Assembly: GCF_022370635.2 (NCBI RefSeq)
Contig: NZ_CP092362.2
Span: forward strand, 2,046,001-2,110,000
Source of the DNA: Mycolicibacterium crocinum
Lineage (GTDB): Bacteria > Actinomycetota > Actinomycetes > Mycobacteriales > Mycobacteriaceae
Reading direction: 5' to 3'
DNA: 64,000 nucleotides
In this document: positions 26,704-35,017 of the stretch, piece by piece
Layout: every line of letters starts with the position of its first letter
How positions within the stretch are numbered: the stretch's first letter is position 1
Made by a program: the position numbers and the translations under genes
Notes under the pieces: generated by a model
What the model was told of the DNA's origin: nothing
The model's input: the letters and a program-made list of their open reading frames with translations, nothing else
Database searches by the model: none

Positions 26704-27299
26704 AGCTTGCGCGCGACGCTCTCCCAGGCGTCGCCCAAGCTGTCCAGGGTGTGGCCGCGCTCGAGGAGCTGACGGGTGACGTAGTCGGCATCCAGCAGCG
26801 CCAGCAGTGCGTCGGCCTGTGCGTCGAGATCGCCGGAGCTGCCCGCGGCATCCAGCAAGACGCGAACGTGGGTGTGCATCACGGCGAATGGGGCGCTGTA
26901 GCGCGAGTCGGGATCGCGGTTGGCGTCGAGAAGTAGGTCGCGGTGGGTCTGGACGAAACGCAGGCGTTCGCGGCCGAACGCCAGAAGTCGTTGCAGGGGA
27001 GGCGCTTCCGGGCCCAGCGGCGCCGGCCCGAACAGGAACGCCTGCTGGATGGCGCGCTCGTCCTCGTCGAGTAGGACCATCATCAGTCCGGCGCGACTGC
27101 CGAAGCGACGGAACAAGGTGCCCTTACCGACGCCGGCCGCGGCGGCGATGTCATCCATGGAGACCGCGTCGGCGCCGCGTTCGGCGATCAGGGTACGGGC
27201 GGCGTCGAGCAGGAGCAGTCGGTTTCGGGCGGCATCGCCTCGTTCTTGCGGCGCGGAAACGGACAGCTCATTGGCCCCGTAGATCGCGCTCACTCCCAC
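26691..27299 (-). CDS. TetR family regulator upstream of dinB2
   Basis: 202-residue TetR protein. The DNA-binding part is RNRLLLLDAARTLIAERGAD, then IAAAAGVGKGTLFRRFGSRA, and the ligand domain includes AFLFGPAPLGPEAPPLQRLL. By position and length it matches M. tuberculosis Rv3055. It diverges from an NADPH-dependent FMN reductase across an 82-bp gap containing a perfect 20-bp palindrome, so it probably represses both itself (with dinB2) and the reductase. The ligand is unknown; a quinone or oxidant would suit the target enzyme. Confidence 0.9.
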   Translation of the reverse strand: MGVSAIYGANELSVSAPQERGDAARNRLLLLDAARTLIAERGADAVSMDDIAAAAGVGKGTLFRRFGSRAGLMMVLLDEDERAIQQAFLFGPAPLGPEAPPLQRLLAFGRERLRFVQTHRDLLLDANRDPDSRYSAPFAVMHTHVRVLLDAAGSSGDLDAQADALLALLDADYVTRQLLERGHTLDSLGDAWESVARKLCGT

Positions 27300-27320
27300 A
27301 CTTTAGCTCAGCGGGAAATA

Positions 27321-27340
27321 AACCGGACCATGGTCCGGTT
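27321..27340. promoter_or_regulatory. perfect 20-bp palindromic operator
   Basis: AACCGGACCATGGTCCGGTT, perfectly self-complementary, centred between the divergent TetR and FMN reductase genes. It is the likely binding site of that TetR regulator. Confidence 0.75.
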
Positions 27341-27381
27341 CTGTCATGCGAGGATCGCATACGACTGAGAGGATTGCGGAC

Positions 27382-27924
27382 ATGGCGGATATCAACGTGT
27401 TGGCGCTGGTAGGCAGCTTGCGGGCGGCCTCGGTCAATCGCCAGCTCGCCGAGCTCGCGGCGGAGTCGGCGCCCGACGGCGTCGCGGTCACCGTCTATGA
27501 CGGCCTGGGCGACCTGCCGCACTACAACGAGGACATCGACACCGACGACGCGCACCCAGCGGTGGCGGCGCTGCGAGCCGCAGCGGCGCAGGCCGATGCG
27601 GCACTGGTCGTGACCCCGGAATACAACGGCTCGATCCCGGGCGTATTGAAGAACGCCATCGACTGGCTGTCACGGCCCTGGGGTAACGGCGCGCTGAAGG
27701 ACAAGCCGCTGGCCGTCATCGGGTCGGCGCTGGGCCAGTACGGCGGTGTGTGGGCGCACGACGAGACGCGCAAGTCGTTCGGGATCGCCGGCCCCCGTGT
27801 CGTGGAGTCGTTGAAGCTGTCCGTGCCGTCCAAGACCTTCGACGGCAAGCATCCGCGGGAGAACGCCGAGGTGTCCGCCGCCGTGCGCGACGTGGTCGGC
27901 AAGCTGGCCGCCGAGGTGGGCTGA
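27382..27924 (+). CDS. NADPH-dependent FMN reductase family protein
   Basis: 180-residue flavodoxin-fold reductase. NVLALVGSLRAASVNRQLAE forms the phosphate-binding loop, and VVTPEYNGSIPGVLKNAIDW is the highly conserved flavin isoalloxazine-binding signature. WGNGALKDKPLAVIGSALGQ completes the fold. Such enzymes transfer two electrons from NADPH to FMN, quinones or chromate. ATG 27382 follows GAGAGG, while an earlier ATG at 27346 would place the start near the operator. It corresponds to Rv3054c. Regulation by the divergent TetR through the palindrome is inferred. Confidence 0.92.
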   Translation: MADINVLALVGSLRAASVNRQLAELAAESAPDGVAVTVYDGLGDLPHYNEDIDTDDAHPAVAALRAAAAQADAALVVTPEYNGSIPGVLKNAIDWLSRPWGNGALKDKPLAVIGSALGQYGGVWAHDETRKSFGIAGPRVVESLKLSVPSKTFDGKHPRENAEVSAAVRDVVGKLAAEVG

Positions 27925-27967
27925 CCGCGTCGTGACAAGCTCCGCGATCAGCCCGTGATGGCTGCTG

Positions 27968-28797
27968 TCACTCCGGCGGTGCGGTGGTGCTGAAGATCGG
28001 CCAGCAGATCTCCGTAGCGGTGAACGTCGTCGGATGTGCGGGCGTGCTGCCGAGGTAGTGCTCACGGATCGGCCCCTGGTGGCTGATCAGACGTTCGTTC
28101 ACGTAGGTGCCCAGCGCCGCGTAACTGCGGTCGATGCCGTCGTCGTGACCGCCGCGGTGGGTGAGAACCGCGTATTCGGCCGCAGGCAGGACCTCGGCGT
28201 GAACGCCGTCCGGGGGGTCAGCGGATGGCGGTGCGGGGACGAAAAGGGTGGCGTTTCCCGTGATTCGAGGAACAGTGCTCGGTCGTAGAGTCCGCCCGGC
28301 ACGACCGCGCCATCCGCGTCCGTTGCGGCCTCCACCGCGTTGCGCAGCGTCGTCAACGCCGTCCCGAACCAGGCGTCGATCTCCGCGGTGTCGATGGTCG
28401 CGCCGATGGACCACACGGCGAGGGCGGGTTCACGGCGAACCTCCACGTGGGCGGGCGCGCGCACCGGGGAAAGCAGTTCGCGCAGCGCGCCGACGGTGTC
28501 ACGGGTCTGCTGCAGCTGCTCCTCCATCTGTGCGAGGTGGGTGGTGATGATCTCGGTGCGCGCCGTGGCGTCCTCGGTGCTCAGAAGCGCCTTGATGTCC
28601 GGGATGGACATGCCAAGGGAACGGAACCGCCGGATGATGTGCGCGTGATCGACCTGACTGGTGTCGTAGTAGCGGTAGCCGGTGTGGGAGTCGATGTGGG
28701 CCGGCTCGAGGATCCCGATGTCGTGGTAGTGCCGTAGCGCCTTGCGGCTCAAGCTGGTCATCACCGCGAAGTCTCCGATCGAGACCTGTGCGCCCAT
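27968..28797 (-). pseudogene. MerR regulator with GyrI-like domain, broken by a frameshift
   Basis: The N-terminal part (ATG 28797, after GAGGAGGA) encodes a MerR helix-turn-helix: IGDFAVMTSLSRKALRHYHD, then TGYRYYDTSQVDHAHIIRRF, a coiled coil with HLAQMEEQLQQTRDTVGALR, and the start of a GyrI-like ligand domain (GGLYDRALFLESR). After that the frame goes wrong. The matching remainder, GNATLFVPAPPSADPP to YLGSTPAHPTTFTATEICWP, is in another frame and ends at 27968. One missing base in the G run complementary to CCC 28257-28259 explains it. It may be a pseudogene, a phase-variable tract or a sequencing error. The divergent NTF2/SDR pair was presumably its target. Confidence 0.8.
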
Positions 28798-28851
28798 GGC
28801 GTCCTCCTCTGCGTGTGCCCCGCGTCCTGCGGGCGAGGCCACCCTGCAGTC

Positions 28852-28908
28852 TCCCCCTGGGGGAAGGTCAACATCACGGCGTGCGTCCAATTGGGGGTGA
28901 CCTTCCCC
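28852..28908. promoter_or_regulatory. candidate MerR operators in divergent promoter
   Basis: TCCCCCTGGGGGA (28852-28864) is a 13-bp palindrome. GGGGAAGGTCA (28860-28870) is repeated exactly in inverted orientation as TGACCTTCCCC (28898-28908). Such ACCTTCCCC-type arms are typical of MerR drug- or thiol-responsive sites and lie between the MerR gene and its divergent neighbours. Confidence 0.5.
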
Positions 28909-28933
28909 TTACGGCAACCTCCATCGTGGGGTC

Positions 28934-29278
28934 ATGACCAACACCACAGACTGGGATGCACTCCCAGATACCGTAAGAACATTCATGACCGCGCTCGACG
29001 CCCGCGAGGTGGATCAAGCGGTGGCCACCCTCACTCTCGACGCTGTGGTGACCGACGAAGGCCACGACTACAAGGGACATGACGAGATCGGATCCTGGAT
29101 CGCGACCGCGGCCGCCGAGTACACCTACACCACCGAGTTCACCGGCGCTACGACCTCCGGTACGACTGTCGACGTCGGACAGCACCTGGAGGGAGACTTC
29201 CCCGGCGGGGTCGCCGACCTGCACTACCGCTTCACCTTCGACGGCGTGCTGATCAGCCGGGTGGTGATCGAGCCGTGA
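28934..29278 (+). CDS. SnoaL/NTF2-like small protein
   Basis: 114-residue protein of the NTF2-like fold: FMTALDAREVDQAVATLTLD, then VVTDEGHDYKGHDEIGSWI and YTYTTEFTGATTSGTTVDVG, the usual helix then curved-sheet pattern with a charged pocket. Homologues range from isomerases and hydratases to ligand-binding accessories, so a specific reaction cannot be given. The TGA overlaps the GTG of the next SDR by 4 bp. Expression is probably from the divergent promoter shared with the broken MerR gene. Confidence 0.8.
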   Translation: MTNTTDWDALPDTVRTFMTALDAREVDQAVATLTLDAVVTDEGHDYKGHDEIGSWIATAAAEYTYTTEFTGATTSGTTVDVGQHLEGDFPGGVADLHYRFTFDGVLISRVVIEP

Positions 29279-30114
29279 GCAGGCGATGGTTCATCACAGG
29301 GGGCACGCCCGGCGGCTTCGGGGTGGCGTTCGCCGAGGCGGCGCTGGAGACCGGGGACCGCGTGGTGCTCACTTCCCGGCGTCCGCAGGAGCTGGCGACC
29401 TGGGCCGAAGAGTTCGGTGACCGCGTTCTCGTCGTGCCGCTGGAACTCACCGACGCCGCCCAGGTGCCGCGTGCGGTGCGTGCCGCCGAGGAGCAATTCG
29501 GCGGCATCGACGTCCTGGTCAACAACGCCGGCCGCGGCTGGTACGGATCGATCGAGGGGATGGACGAATCCGCGTTGCGGGCGATGTTCGAGCTGAACTT
29601 CTTCGCGGTGCTGTCCCTGACGCGTGCGGTGCTGCCGGGCATGCGCACCCGCGGGAGCGGGTGGATCGTCAACGTGTCCTCCGTGGCCGGGCTCGTGTCG
29701 GCGCCCGGATTCGGGTATTACAGTGCGACGAAGTTCGCGATCGAAGCCGTCACCGATGCGCTGCGCGACGAGGTCGCCCCACAGGGCATCTCGGTGCTGA
29801 CGGTCGAGCCGGGAGCGTTCCGCACAAACGCCTACGCCGGCTTCGCGAACGAGCCTGTCGCGGAGGCGATTCCGGACTACCACGACATGCTCGAGCAGGT
29901 GCGCGCCGCCTTCGTCGAGATGGACGGCGTGCAGCCCGGCGATCCGCGTCGGGGTGCCCGTGCGGTGATCGCCGCGATGGCTCAGGACCCGCCCCCGCGC
30001 CGGCTGGTCCTGGGCAATAGTGGATACGACGCCGTGGTCGACGCGCTGGAGCGGACCCTGGCCGACATCCGGGCGGGCGAAGGACTCTCTCGCACCGCGG
30101 ACTTCCCCCGTTGA
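29275..30114 (+). CDS. SDR family oxidoreductase
   Basis: 279-residue classical SDR. Features are WFITGGTPGGFGVAFAEAAL (glycine-rich loop in a slightly unusual GTPGGFG form), NNAGRG, catalytic Ser/Tyr/Lys in VSSVAGLVSAPGFGYYSATK, and LTVEPGAFRTN, the cofactor-binding PG motif. It resembles the YusZ/oxidoreductase group often found with MerR or TetR regulators. GTG 29275 overlaps the NTF2-like stop, so the two proteins are translated together. The substrate is unknown. Confidence 0.9.
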   Translation: MSRRWFITGGTPGGFGVAFAEAALETGDRVVLTSRRPQELATWAEEFGDRVLVVPLELTDAAQVPRAVRAAEEQFGGIDVLVNNAGRGWYGSIEGMDESALRAMFELNFFAVLSLTRAVLPGMRTRGSGWIVNVSSVAGLVSAPGFGYYSATKFAIEAVTDALRDEVAPQGISVLTVEPGAFRTNAYAGFANEPVAEAIPDYHDMLEQVRAAFVEMDGVQPGDPRRGARAVIAAMAQDPPPRRLVLGNSGYDAVVDALERTLADIRAGEGLSRTADFPR

Positions 30115-30445
30115 ACCGATACGGGCGGACACAGCCAAGGGTGAACGCCGCCCCGGCTGCGCGGCGTGCTGCACGCCGGCCGAGGCCGAGGGCACCGGTC
30201 GCCCCGACACTTCCGCGCTCAGCCCGGCGGAGCGTGTCGTGCTTCGGCGCGTTCACCGAGTTGAGCGACTCAGCGTGATTTCCGGGTTGCTGTATGGGCG
30301 TGCCGCGATGCCGGATGCGCAGGCGATGTCGGTACCCGGTGGTACACCTAAGCACATGTGGTGGCATCCGGCGTGTTGTGACATGCGACACGCCGCGCTG
30401 GGAAGGGGCGAAGGGCTTACGACCAGGGAATTTCAAAATTGTTAT

Positions 30446-30461
30446 TCAGAACATGTTGTAT
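30446..30461. promoter_or_regulatory. NrdR box 1, nrdHIE promoter
   Basis: TCAGAACATGTTGTAT has the palindromic AACATGTT core and begins exactly 32 bp before the second box, the usual spacing for cooperative binding by the ATP/dATP-sensing repressor NrdR. Confidence 0.6.
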
Positions 30462-30477
30462 CTCTTCTCGCTGTCGG

Positions 30478-30493
30478 ACACTAGGTGTAGTGT
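30478..30493. promoter_or_regulatory. NrdR box 2, nrdHIE promoter
   Basis: ACACTAGGTGTAGTGT is a close match to the NrdR consensus (ACAC-x-A...T-x-GTGT), palindromic at both ends. Confidence 0.8.
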
Positions 30494-30682
30494 TCGACAG
30501 GCCGACAGACCAGAAAGTCACAGGTCCGCCGGATCGCCGGAACCGAAGCTGCGATGTCGGTCCGAGCGGCTCCGCCGGTCAGGAATTTCAGGGTCCGACA
30601 GCTCGCTGAAAGTTCATGAGTGCCTGCGCACAGCCAGTCTTGCTGAGTCCATCTCTATGTTTCGCTGAGGAGCCATTCGCAG

Positions 30683-30922
30683 ATGACCATCACCGTGTAC
30701 ACCAAGCCCGCCTGCGTGCAGTGCAACATGACCTACAAGGCCCTGGACAAGACGGGTCTGACCTACGACGTCGTCGACATCAGCGAGGACGCCGAGGCGC
30801 GCGATTACGTGATGTCCATGGGTTACCTGCAGGCGCCGGTCGTCGTTGCCGGCGGTGAGCACTGGTCCGGCTTCCGGCCGGACCGAATCAAGGCTCTCGC
30901 CGGTACCGCACTGAGCGCTTAG
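30683..30922 (+). CDS. nrdH: NrdH glutaredoxin-like redoxin
   Basis: 79-residue redoxin, the same length as in M. tuberculosis (Rv3053c). The active site is CVQC (Cys11, Cys14) after TVYTKPA, with the NrdH-specific WSGFRPD near the end, which distinguishes it from glutaredoxins. It takes electrons from thioredoxin reductase and reduces the NrdE disulfide after each turnover. SD GAGG lies upstream. It is the first gene of nrdHIE, under tandem NrdR boxes. Confidence 0.96.
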   Translation: MTITVYTKPACVQCNMTYKALDKTGLTYDVVDISEDAEARDYVMSMGYLQAPVVVAGGEHWSGFRPDRIKALAGTALSA

Positions 30923-30950
30923 CGGCCCGGGCGCCACGGAAAGAGATGTG

Positions 30951-31433
30951 ATGAATCCGGATGGCAGCCCGAGCCTGGCGGGCCCGGAGCGGTTGGTGTA
31001 CTTCTCCAGCGTTTCGGAGAACACCCACCGCTTCGTGCAGAAGCTGGGTGTGCCCGCCATCCGGATTCCCCTTCACGAGCGCATCGAGGTACACCGGCCG
31101 TACGTTCTGCTCCTGCCGACCTATGGCAGGGGCCGGGGCGACAGCCCGACGCTCGACGCCAAGGGATACGTCCCCAAGCAGGTCATCAGGTTTCTGAACA
31201 ATCCGCACAATCGGTCCCACATCCGCGCAGTGGTGGGGGCCGGCAACACACAATTCGGTGCCGAGTACTGCTTTGCGGCCAGGCTGGTTTCGCACAAGTG
31301 CAAGGTGCGGCTGCTCTACCGCTTCGAAATGATGGGAACCGCAGAGGACGTGGAAGCCGTTCGTGCGGAATTAACGAAATTCTGGAAGGACGAGGACACG
31401 TGCCACCTACAGTCACAGCTGCTGAGCCTGTAA
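30951..31433 (+). CDS. nrdI: NrdI flavodoxin-like activator of class Ib ribonucleotide reductase
   Basis: 160-residue flavodoxin-like protein that supplies oxidant to assemble the dimanganese-tyrosyl radical cofactor of Nrd[20 protein letters not shown] is the FMN phosphate loop, [10 protein letters not shown] the second loop, and [20 protein letters not shown] is typical of NrdI. ATG 30951 directly follows GTG 30948; I prefer ATG, with AAAGAGA upstream. It corresponds to Rv3052c. Its end overlaps nrdE by 34 bp. Confidence 0.95.
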   Translation: MNPDGSPSLAGPERLVYFSSVSENTHRFVQKLGVPAIRIPLHERIEVHRPYVLLLPTYGRGRGDSPTLDAKGYVPKQVIRFLNNPHNRSHIRAVVGAGNTQFGAEYCFAARLVSHKCKVRLLYRFEMMGTAEDVEAVRAELTKFWKDEDTCHLQSQLLSL

Positions 31434-33568
31434 CGACGTCAGGGCACGCGTTGCCGGGGGAGACCGACTACCACGCGCTCAACGCGATGCTGAATCTGTA
31501 CGACGCGGACGGCAAGATCCAGTTCGACATGGATGTCCTGGCCGCGCGCCAGTACTTCCTCGAACACGTCAACCAGAACACCGTGTTCTTCCACAATCAG
31601 GACGAGAAGCTCGACTACCTGATTCGCGAGAACTATTACGAGCGTGAGGTTCTCGACCAGTACTCGCGCAACTTCGTCAAGACGCTGACCGATCGCGCCT
31701 ACGCCAAGAAGTTCCGGTTCCCAACCTTCCTCGGCGCGTTCAAGTACTACACCTCCTACACGCTCAAGACCTTCGACGGGAAGCGCTACCTGGAGCGCTT
31801 CGAGGACCGAGTGGTGATGGTGGCGCTGACGCTGGCCGCCGGCGACACGATGCTGGCCGAGAAGCTGGTCGACGAGATCATCGACGGCCGGTTCCAGCCG
31901 GCCACCCCGACGTTCCTCAACTCGGGCAAGAAGCAGCGCGGCGAGCCGGTGAGCTGCTTCCTGCTGCGCATCGAGGACAACATGGAGTCGATCGGTCGTT
32001 CGATCAACTCGGCGCTGCAGCTGTCCAAGCGCGGCGGCGGGGTTGCGTTGCTGCTGACCAACATCCGCGAGCACGGCGCGCCGATCAAGAACATCGAGAA
32101 CCAGAGCTCCGGGGTCATCCCGATCATGAAGCTGCTGGAGGACTCGTTCTCTTACGCCAACCAGCTCGGTGCGCGCCAAGGCGCCGGTGCGGTCTACCTG
32201 CATGCGCATCACCCGGATATCTACCGCTTCCTGGACACCAAGCGGGAGAACGCCGACGAGAAGATTCGTATCAAGACGCTCTCGCTGGGTGTGGTGATTC
32301 CGGACATCACGTTCGAGTTGGCGAAGAAGAACGAGGACATGTACCTGTTCTCGCCGTATGACGTCGAGCGCGTGTATGGCGTTCCGTTCGCCGACATCTC
32401 GGTCACCGAGAAGTACCACGAGATGGTTAACGACGGCCGGATCCGTAAGACGAAGATCAAGGCCCGCGAATTCTTCCAGACGCTGGCCGAGCTGCAGTTC
32501 GAGTCCGGTTACCCGTACATCATGTTCGAGGACACGGTGAACCGGGCCAACCCGATCGACGGCAAGATTACGCACTCCAACCTGTGCTCGGAGATCCTGC
32601 AGGTGTCGACGCCCTCGGAGTTCAACGAGGATCTGTCGTATTCCAAGGTGGGCAAGGACATTTCCTGCAACCTGGGATCGCTGAACATCGCCAAGGCGAT
32701 GGACTCGCCGGACTTCGCGCAGACCATCGAGGTGGCCATCCGCGGGTTGACCGCGGTGAGTGACCAGACGCACATCTGGTCGGTGCCGTCGATCGAGCAG
32801 GGCAACAACGATTCGCATGCCATCGGCCTGGGCCAGATGAATCTGCACGGATACCTTGCGCGCGAACGGATCTTCTACGGATCCGAAGAGGGCGTCGACT
32901 TCACCAACATGTACTTCTACACGGTGCTCTACCACGCGCTGCGGGCGTCGAACAAGATCGCGATCGAGCGCGGCACGACGTTCAAGGGCTTCGAGAAGTC
33001 CAAGTACGCCAGCGGTGAGTTCTTCGACAAGTACACCGAGCAGGTGTGGGAGCCGGCGACGGCGCGGGTGCGCGAGCTGTTTGACGAGGCGGGCATTCGC
33101 ATTCCGACCCAAGAGGATTGGTTGCGGCTCAAGGAGTCGGTGCAAAAACACGGCATCTACAACCAGAACCTGCAGGCCGTTCCGCCGACCGGGTCGATCT
33201 CTTACATCAACCACTCGACGAGCTCGATTCACCCGGTGGCGAGCAAGGTCGAGATCCGCAAGGAAGGTAAGATCGGCCGCGTCTACTACCCGGCGCCCTA
33301 CATGACGAACGACAACCTGGAGTACTACCAGGATGCGTACGAAATCGGTTACGAGAAGATCATCGACACCTATGCGGCGGCCACTCAGCATGTGGACCAA
33401 GGGCTTTCGCTGACGCTGTTCTTCAAGGACACCGCCGACACCCGCGAGGTCAATAAGGCGCAGATCTACGCCTGGCGCAAGGGCATCAAGACGCTCTACT
33501 ACATCCGCCTTCGCCAGATGGCTCTGGAGGGGACGCAGGTGGAAAATTGCGTCAGCTGCATGCTGTAG
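31400..33568 (+). CDS. nrdE: class Ib ribonucleoside-diphosphate reductase, large subunit NrdE
   Basis: 722-residue catalytic alpha subunit that reduces NDPs to dNDPs. Landmarks are [20 protein letters not shown] (active-site cysteine), the NLCSEI and CNLGS loops bearing the radical Cys/Glu/Asn set, [18 protein letters not shown], and the C-terminal CVSC shuttle pair in NCVSCML. The class Ib type lacks an N-terminal ATP cone, so activity control falls to NrdR. GTG 31400 ([10 protein letters not shown]) matches the mycobacterial start and overlaps nrdI; an in-frame start at 31298 would run deeper into nrdI and is rejected. It corresponds to Rv3051c and is followed by a strong terminator. Confidence 0.97.
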   Translation: MPPTVTAAEPVTTSGHALPGETDYHALNAMLNLYDADGKIQFDMDVLAARQYFLEHVNQNTVFFHNQDEKLDYLIRENYYEREVLDQYSRNFVKTLTDRAYAKKFRFPTFLGAFKYYTSYTLKTFDGKRYLERFEDRVVMVALTLAAGDTMLAEKLVDEIIDGRFQPATPTFLNSGKKQRGEPVSCFLLRIEDNMESIGRSINSALQLSKRGGGVALLLTNIREHGAPIKNIENQSSGVIPIMKLLEDSFSYANQLGARQGAGAVYLHAHHPDIYRFLDTKRENADEKIRIKTLSLGVVIPDITFELAKKNEDMYLFSPYDVERVYGVPFADISVTEKYHEMVNDGRIRKTKIKAREFFQTLAELQFESGYPYIMFEDTVNRANPIDGKITHSNLCSEILQVSTPSEFNEDLSYSKVGKDISCNLGSLNIAKAMDSPDFAQTIEVAIRGLTAVSDQTHIWSVPSIEQGNNDSHAIGLGQMNLHGYLARERIFYGSEEGVDFTNMYFYTVLYHALRASNKIAIERGTTFKGFEKSKYASGEFFDKYTEQVWEPATARVRELFDEAGIRIPTQEDWLRLKESVQKHGIYNQNLQAVPPTGSISYINHSTSSIHPVASKVEIRKEGKIGRVYYPAPYMTNDNLEYYQDAYEIGYEKIIDTYAAATQHVDQGLSLTLFFKDTADTREVNKAQIYAWRKGIKTLYYIRLRQMALEGTQVENCVSCML

Positions 33569-33582
33569 CGCGCGATTGAGTT

Positions 33583-33626
33583 AGAACTGAGAGCGAATTT
33601 TCTGCGGAAACTTCGCTCTCAGTTCT
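33583..33626 (+). terminator. intrinsic terminator after nrdE
   Basis: AGAACTGAGAGCGAA (33583-33597) pairs perfectly with TTCGCTCTCAGTTCT (33612-33626), a 15-bp stem with 14-nt loop, followed by ATTTC, 15 bp after the nrdE stop. A similar inner stem recurs at 34567-34600. Confidence 0.85.
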
Positions 33627-33720
33627 ATTTCGAGGGCTTGGCGATGACTTTTGCGATCGGCTCCGGTCTATCTTTCCGACGGGCATCCACCACGATCCCG
33701 CACAACCACCGGAGGTACCT

Positions 33721-34116
33721 GTGCACGCAATGATGTTGGTCAACATGCCCGTCGCCGATGTCGAGCGCTCGCGACGGTTCTTCTCCGATCTCGGATACGC
33801 AATCAACGATCAGTTCAGCGGCGACAATTCAGTGACGCTGGTGCTGGGCGAAAACCAATTCGCGATGCTGGTGCAGCGCGACCTGTTCGACTCACTGCAC
33901 CCGGTGGAGACCGCCGACGCCACGAAGGTCAAGGAGTGCGTCGTCTGCCTCACCGTCGACAGTCGTGAAGCGGTGGACGCGTTGGTAAATCGCGCCCTAG
34001 CCGCCGGCGGCACCGAGGGTGACGCCGAAGACCACGGGTCCATGTACGGCCGCAGCTATAACGACCTCGACGGCCATTCTTGGCAGATCTTCTGGATGGA
34101 CGCCGAGGCGGGGTAG
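33721..34116 (+). CDS. VOC/glyoxalase superfamily protein
   Basis: 131-residue two-module vicinal oxygen chelate protein: MMLVNMPVADVERSRRFFSD opens the first beta-alpha-beta-beta-beta module and YNDLDGHSWQIFWMD closes the second. It could be a small dioxygenase, isomerase or resistance/binding protein, since metal ligands are not obvious. GTG 33721 is preceded by GGAGG. The end overlaps the convergent membrane protein gene by about 60 bp. From here to 51.5 kb the order no longer follows the M. tuberculosis map. Confidence 0.88.
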   Translation: MHAMMLVNMPVADVERSRRFFSDLGYAINDQFSGDNSVTLVLGENQFAMLVQRDLFDSLHPVETADATKVKECVVCLTVDSREAVDALVNRALAAGGTEGDAEDHGSMYGRSYNDLDGHSWQIFWMDAEAG

Positions 34117-34601
34117 AACGAATACCCGAGCGCCACCGCAAGAATGGCGAATTTGATCGAGGCTGCGACTTGGGCCCGGCGCGCGTTCACTGCGACATCT
34201 CGTCGGTCGAGCACGCGCAGTAGGGCGACGCCCTCGACTGCATCACCCGCGACTGCGCCGGCAGCCAGGGCCGGTAACCACGGCGGGTGATCCCGGCGTC
34301 GACGTTGCCGGTCGACGAGCAGGCCGAGCAGAATTCCGTAGCTGGTCATGTACCCGAAGTCGAGCCACATGGATAGGCGAGCTGCGCGCTGGCCGTCGGC
34401 ACCCCACCGGTCCATGATGTCCTCAGCCTTGGTGGCGGTGCCTGCCAGCTCGAACGGGATGATTCCGGGGCCGCCGGTACGACGCATCCGATTGTCCAGC
34501 CGCAGCATCACCAGGGAGTAGCCGACATAGCCGATGGTGGCTGCCGCTACTGCGTTGAGACCGTCGTGAGAGCGACTATCCGCTGATTTCTTCGCTCTCA
34601 T
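34056..34601 (-). CDS. uncharacterised mycobacterial membrane protein
   Basis: 181 residues with about four membrane-spanning stretches (AVAAATIGYVGYSLVML, LDFGYMTSYGILLGLLV, ALAAGAVAGDAVEGVALLRV, FAILAVALGYSFY). The soluble loop GPGIIPFELAGTATKAEDIM followed by RLSMWLDFGY defines a family recurrent in actinobacteria but, to my knowledge, without function. The ATG lies inside a long imperfect hairpin shared with the end of the upstream gene, which could limit translation. The next candidate start (GTG 34511) would delete the first helix. It ends 60 bp inside the convergent VOC gene. Confidence 0.75.
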   Translation of the reverse strand: MRAKKSADSRSHDGLNAVAAATIGYVGYSLVMLRLDNRMRRTGGPGIIPFELAGTATKAEDIMDRWGADGQRAARLSMWLDFGYMTSYGILLGLLVDRQRRRRDHPPWLPALAAGAVAGDAVEGVALLRVLDRRDVAVNARRAQVAASIKFAILAVALGYSFYPASASIQKICQEWPSRSL

Positions 34602-34612
34602 TGCGGTCTCAA
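34555..34612 (-). terminator. long imperfect hairpin spanning gene end and next start
   Basis: TTGAGACCG and TGAGAGCGA (34555-34575) face TCGCTCTCA and CGGTCTCAA (34592-34612), giving 18 paired bases around a 3-nt internal loop. It begins at the stop codon of the DUF5997 gene and covers the ATG of the next gene, so it may terminate one and restrain the other. Confidence 0.6.
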
Positions 34613-34989
34613 CGGGTCTTCTCGGCGCGCAGTGCCTTCAGACGCCGTTCCTCGGCCAGCACGTTCTGGTAGCTCTCGCGTTCGGCGACCAGCCAGTCGG
34701 GCTTGTCGGCGAGCAGCGCGTCGATCTGCTCGGTGGTCAGCGCCTCGGTCACACCGCCGCGGGTCAGCCCCGCGATCGAGACGCCGAGTTTGGCCGCGAC
34801 GAGGTTCTTCGGGTGTGGACCGTTCTTGCGGAGGTCCTTCAGCCACTGCGGCGGGTCGGCCTGCAGCGCGGCCAGCTCGTCGCGGGTGATCGCGTTCGCC
34901 TGGAACTCCTCAGGCGTCGCCGGCAGGTACACGTCCAGCTTCTTTGCCGCCGTGGCGGGTTTCATCGACTGCGCGTTCGGCCTGCTCAT
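34609..34989 (-). CDS. DUF5997 family protein
   Basis: 126-residue basic protein: MKPATAAKKLDVYLPATPEE, then FQANAITRDELAALQADPPQ, WLKDLRKNGPHPKNLVAAKL and a C-terminal helix rich in Arg, Lys and Glu. This matches DUF5997, conserved in actinobacteria without known function. I chose ATG 34989 because the conserved part begins there; a frame 16 codons longer enters the divergent promoter. It is divergently paired with a LysR-substrate-domain gene, a pairing I believe recurs in actinobacteria, suggesting a common function. Confidence 0.82.
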   Translation of the reverse strand: MSRPNAQSMKPATAAKKLDVYLPATPEEFQANAITRDELAALQADPPQWLKDLRKNGPHPKNLVAAKLGVSIAGLTRGGVTEALTTEQIDALLADKPDWLVAERESYQNVLAEERRLKALRAEKTR

Positions 34990-35017
34990 GGCATCAGAGT
35001 ATCGGTAGCCTGAGGCG

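Larger units (their letters stand above)
30115..30682. other. 568-bp gene-free region ahead of nrdHIE
   Basis: No convincing coding frame is seen; the open frames here lack family-like sequence and start signals. It contains a hairpin at 30369-30395 (CGGCGTGT pairing with ACACGCCG), an AT-richer patch about 30430-30470, and the tandem NrdR boxes, so the nrd promoter lies in its second half. The first 200 bp show no identifiable feature. Confidence 0.6.

Noticed and set aside
30369..30395. Hairpin in the nrd upstream region as a cobalamin riboswitch
   Set aside because: No B12-box or other riboswitch core is visible; only a single stem is present.
31439..33400. 653-codon open frame antisense to nrdE
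   Set aside because: It mirrors a highly conserved gene whose third-position GC bias opens the opposite frame. The Arg/Val/Leu-rich translation matches no family.
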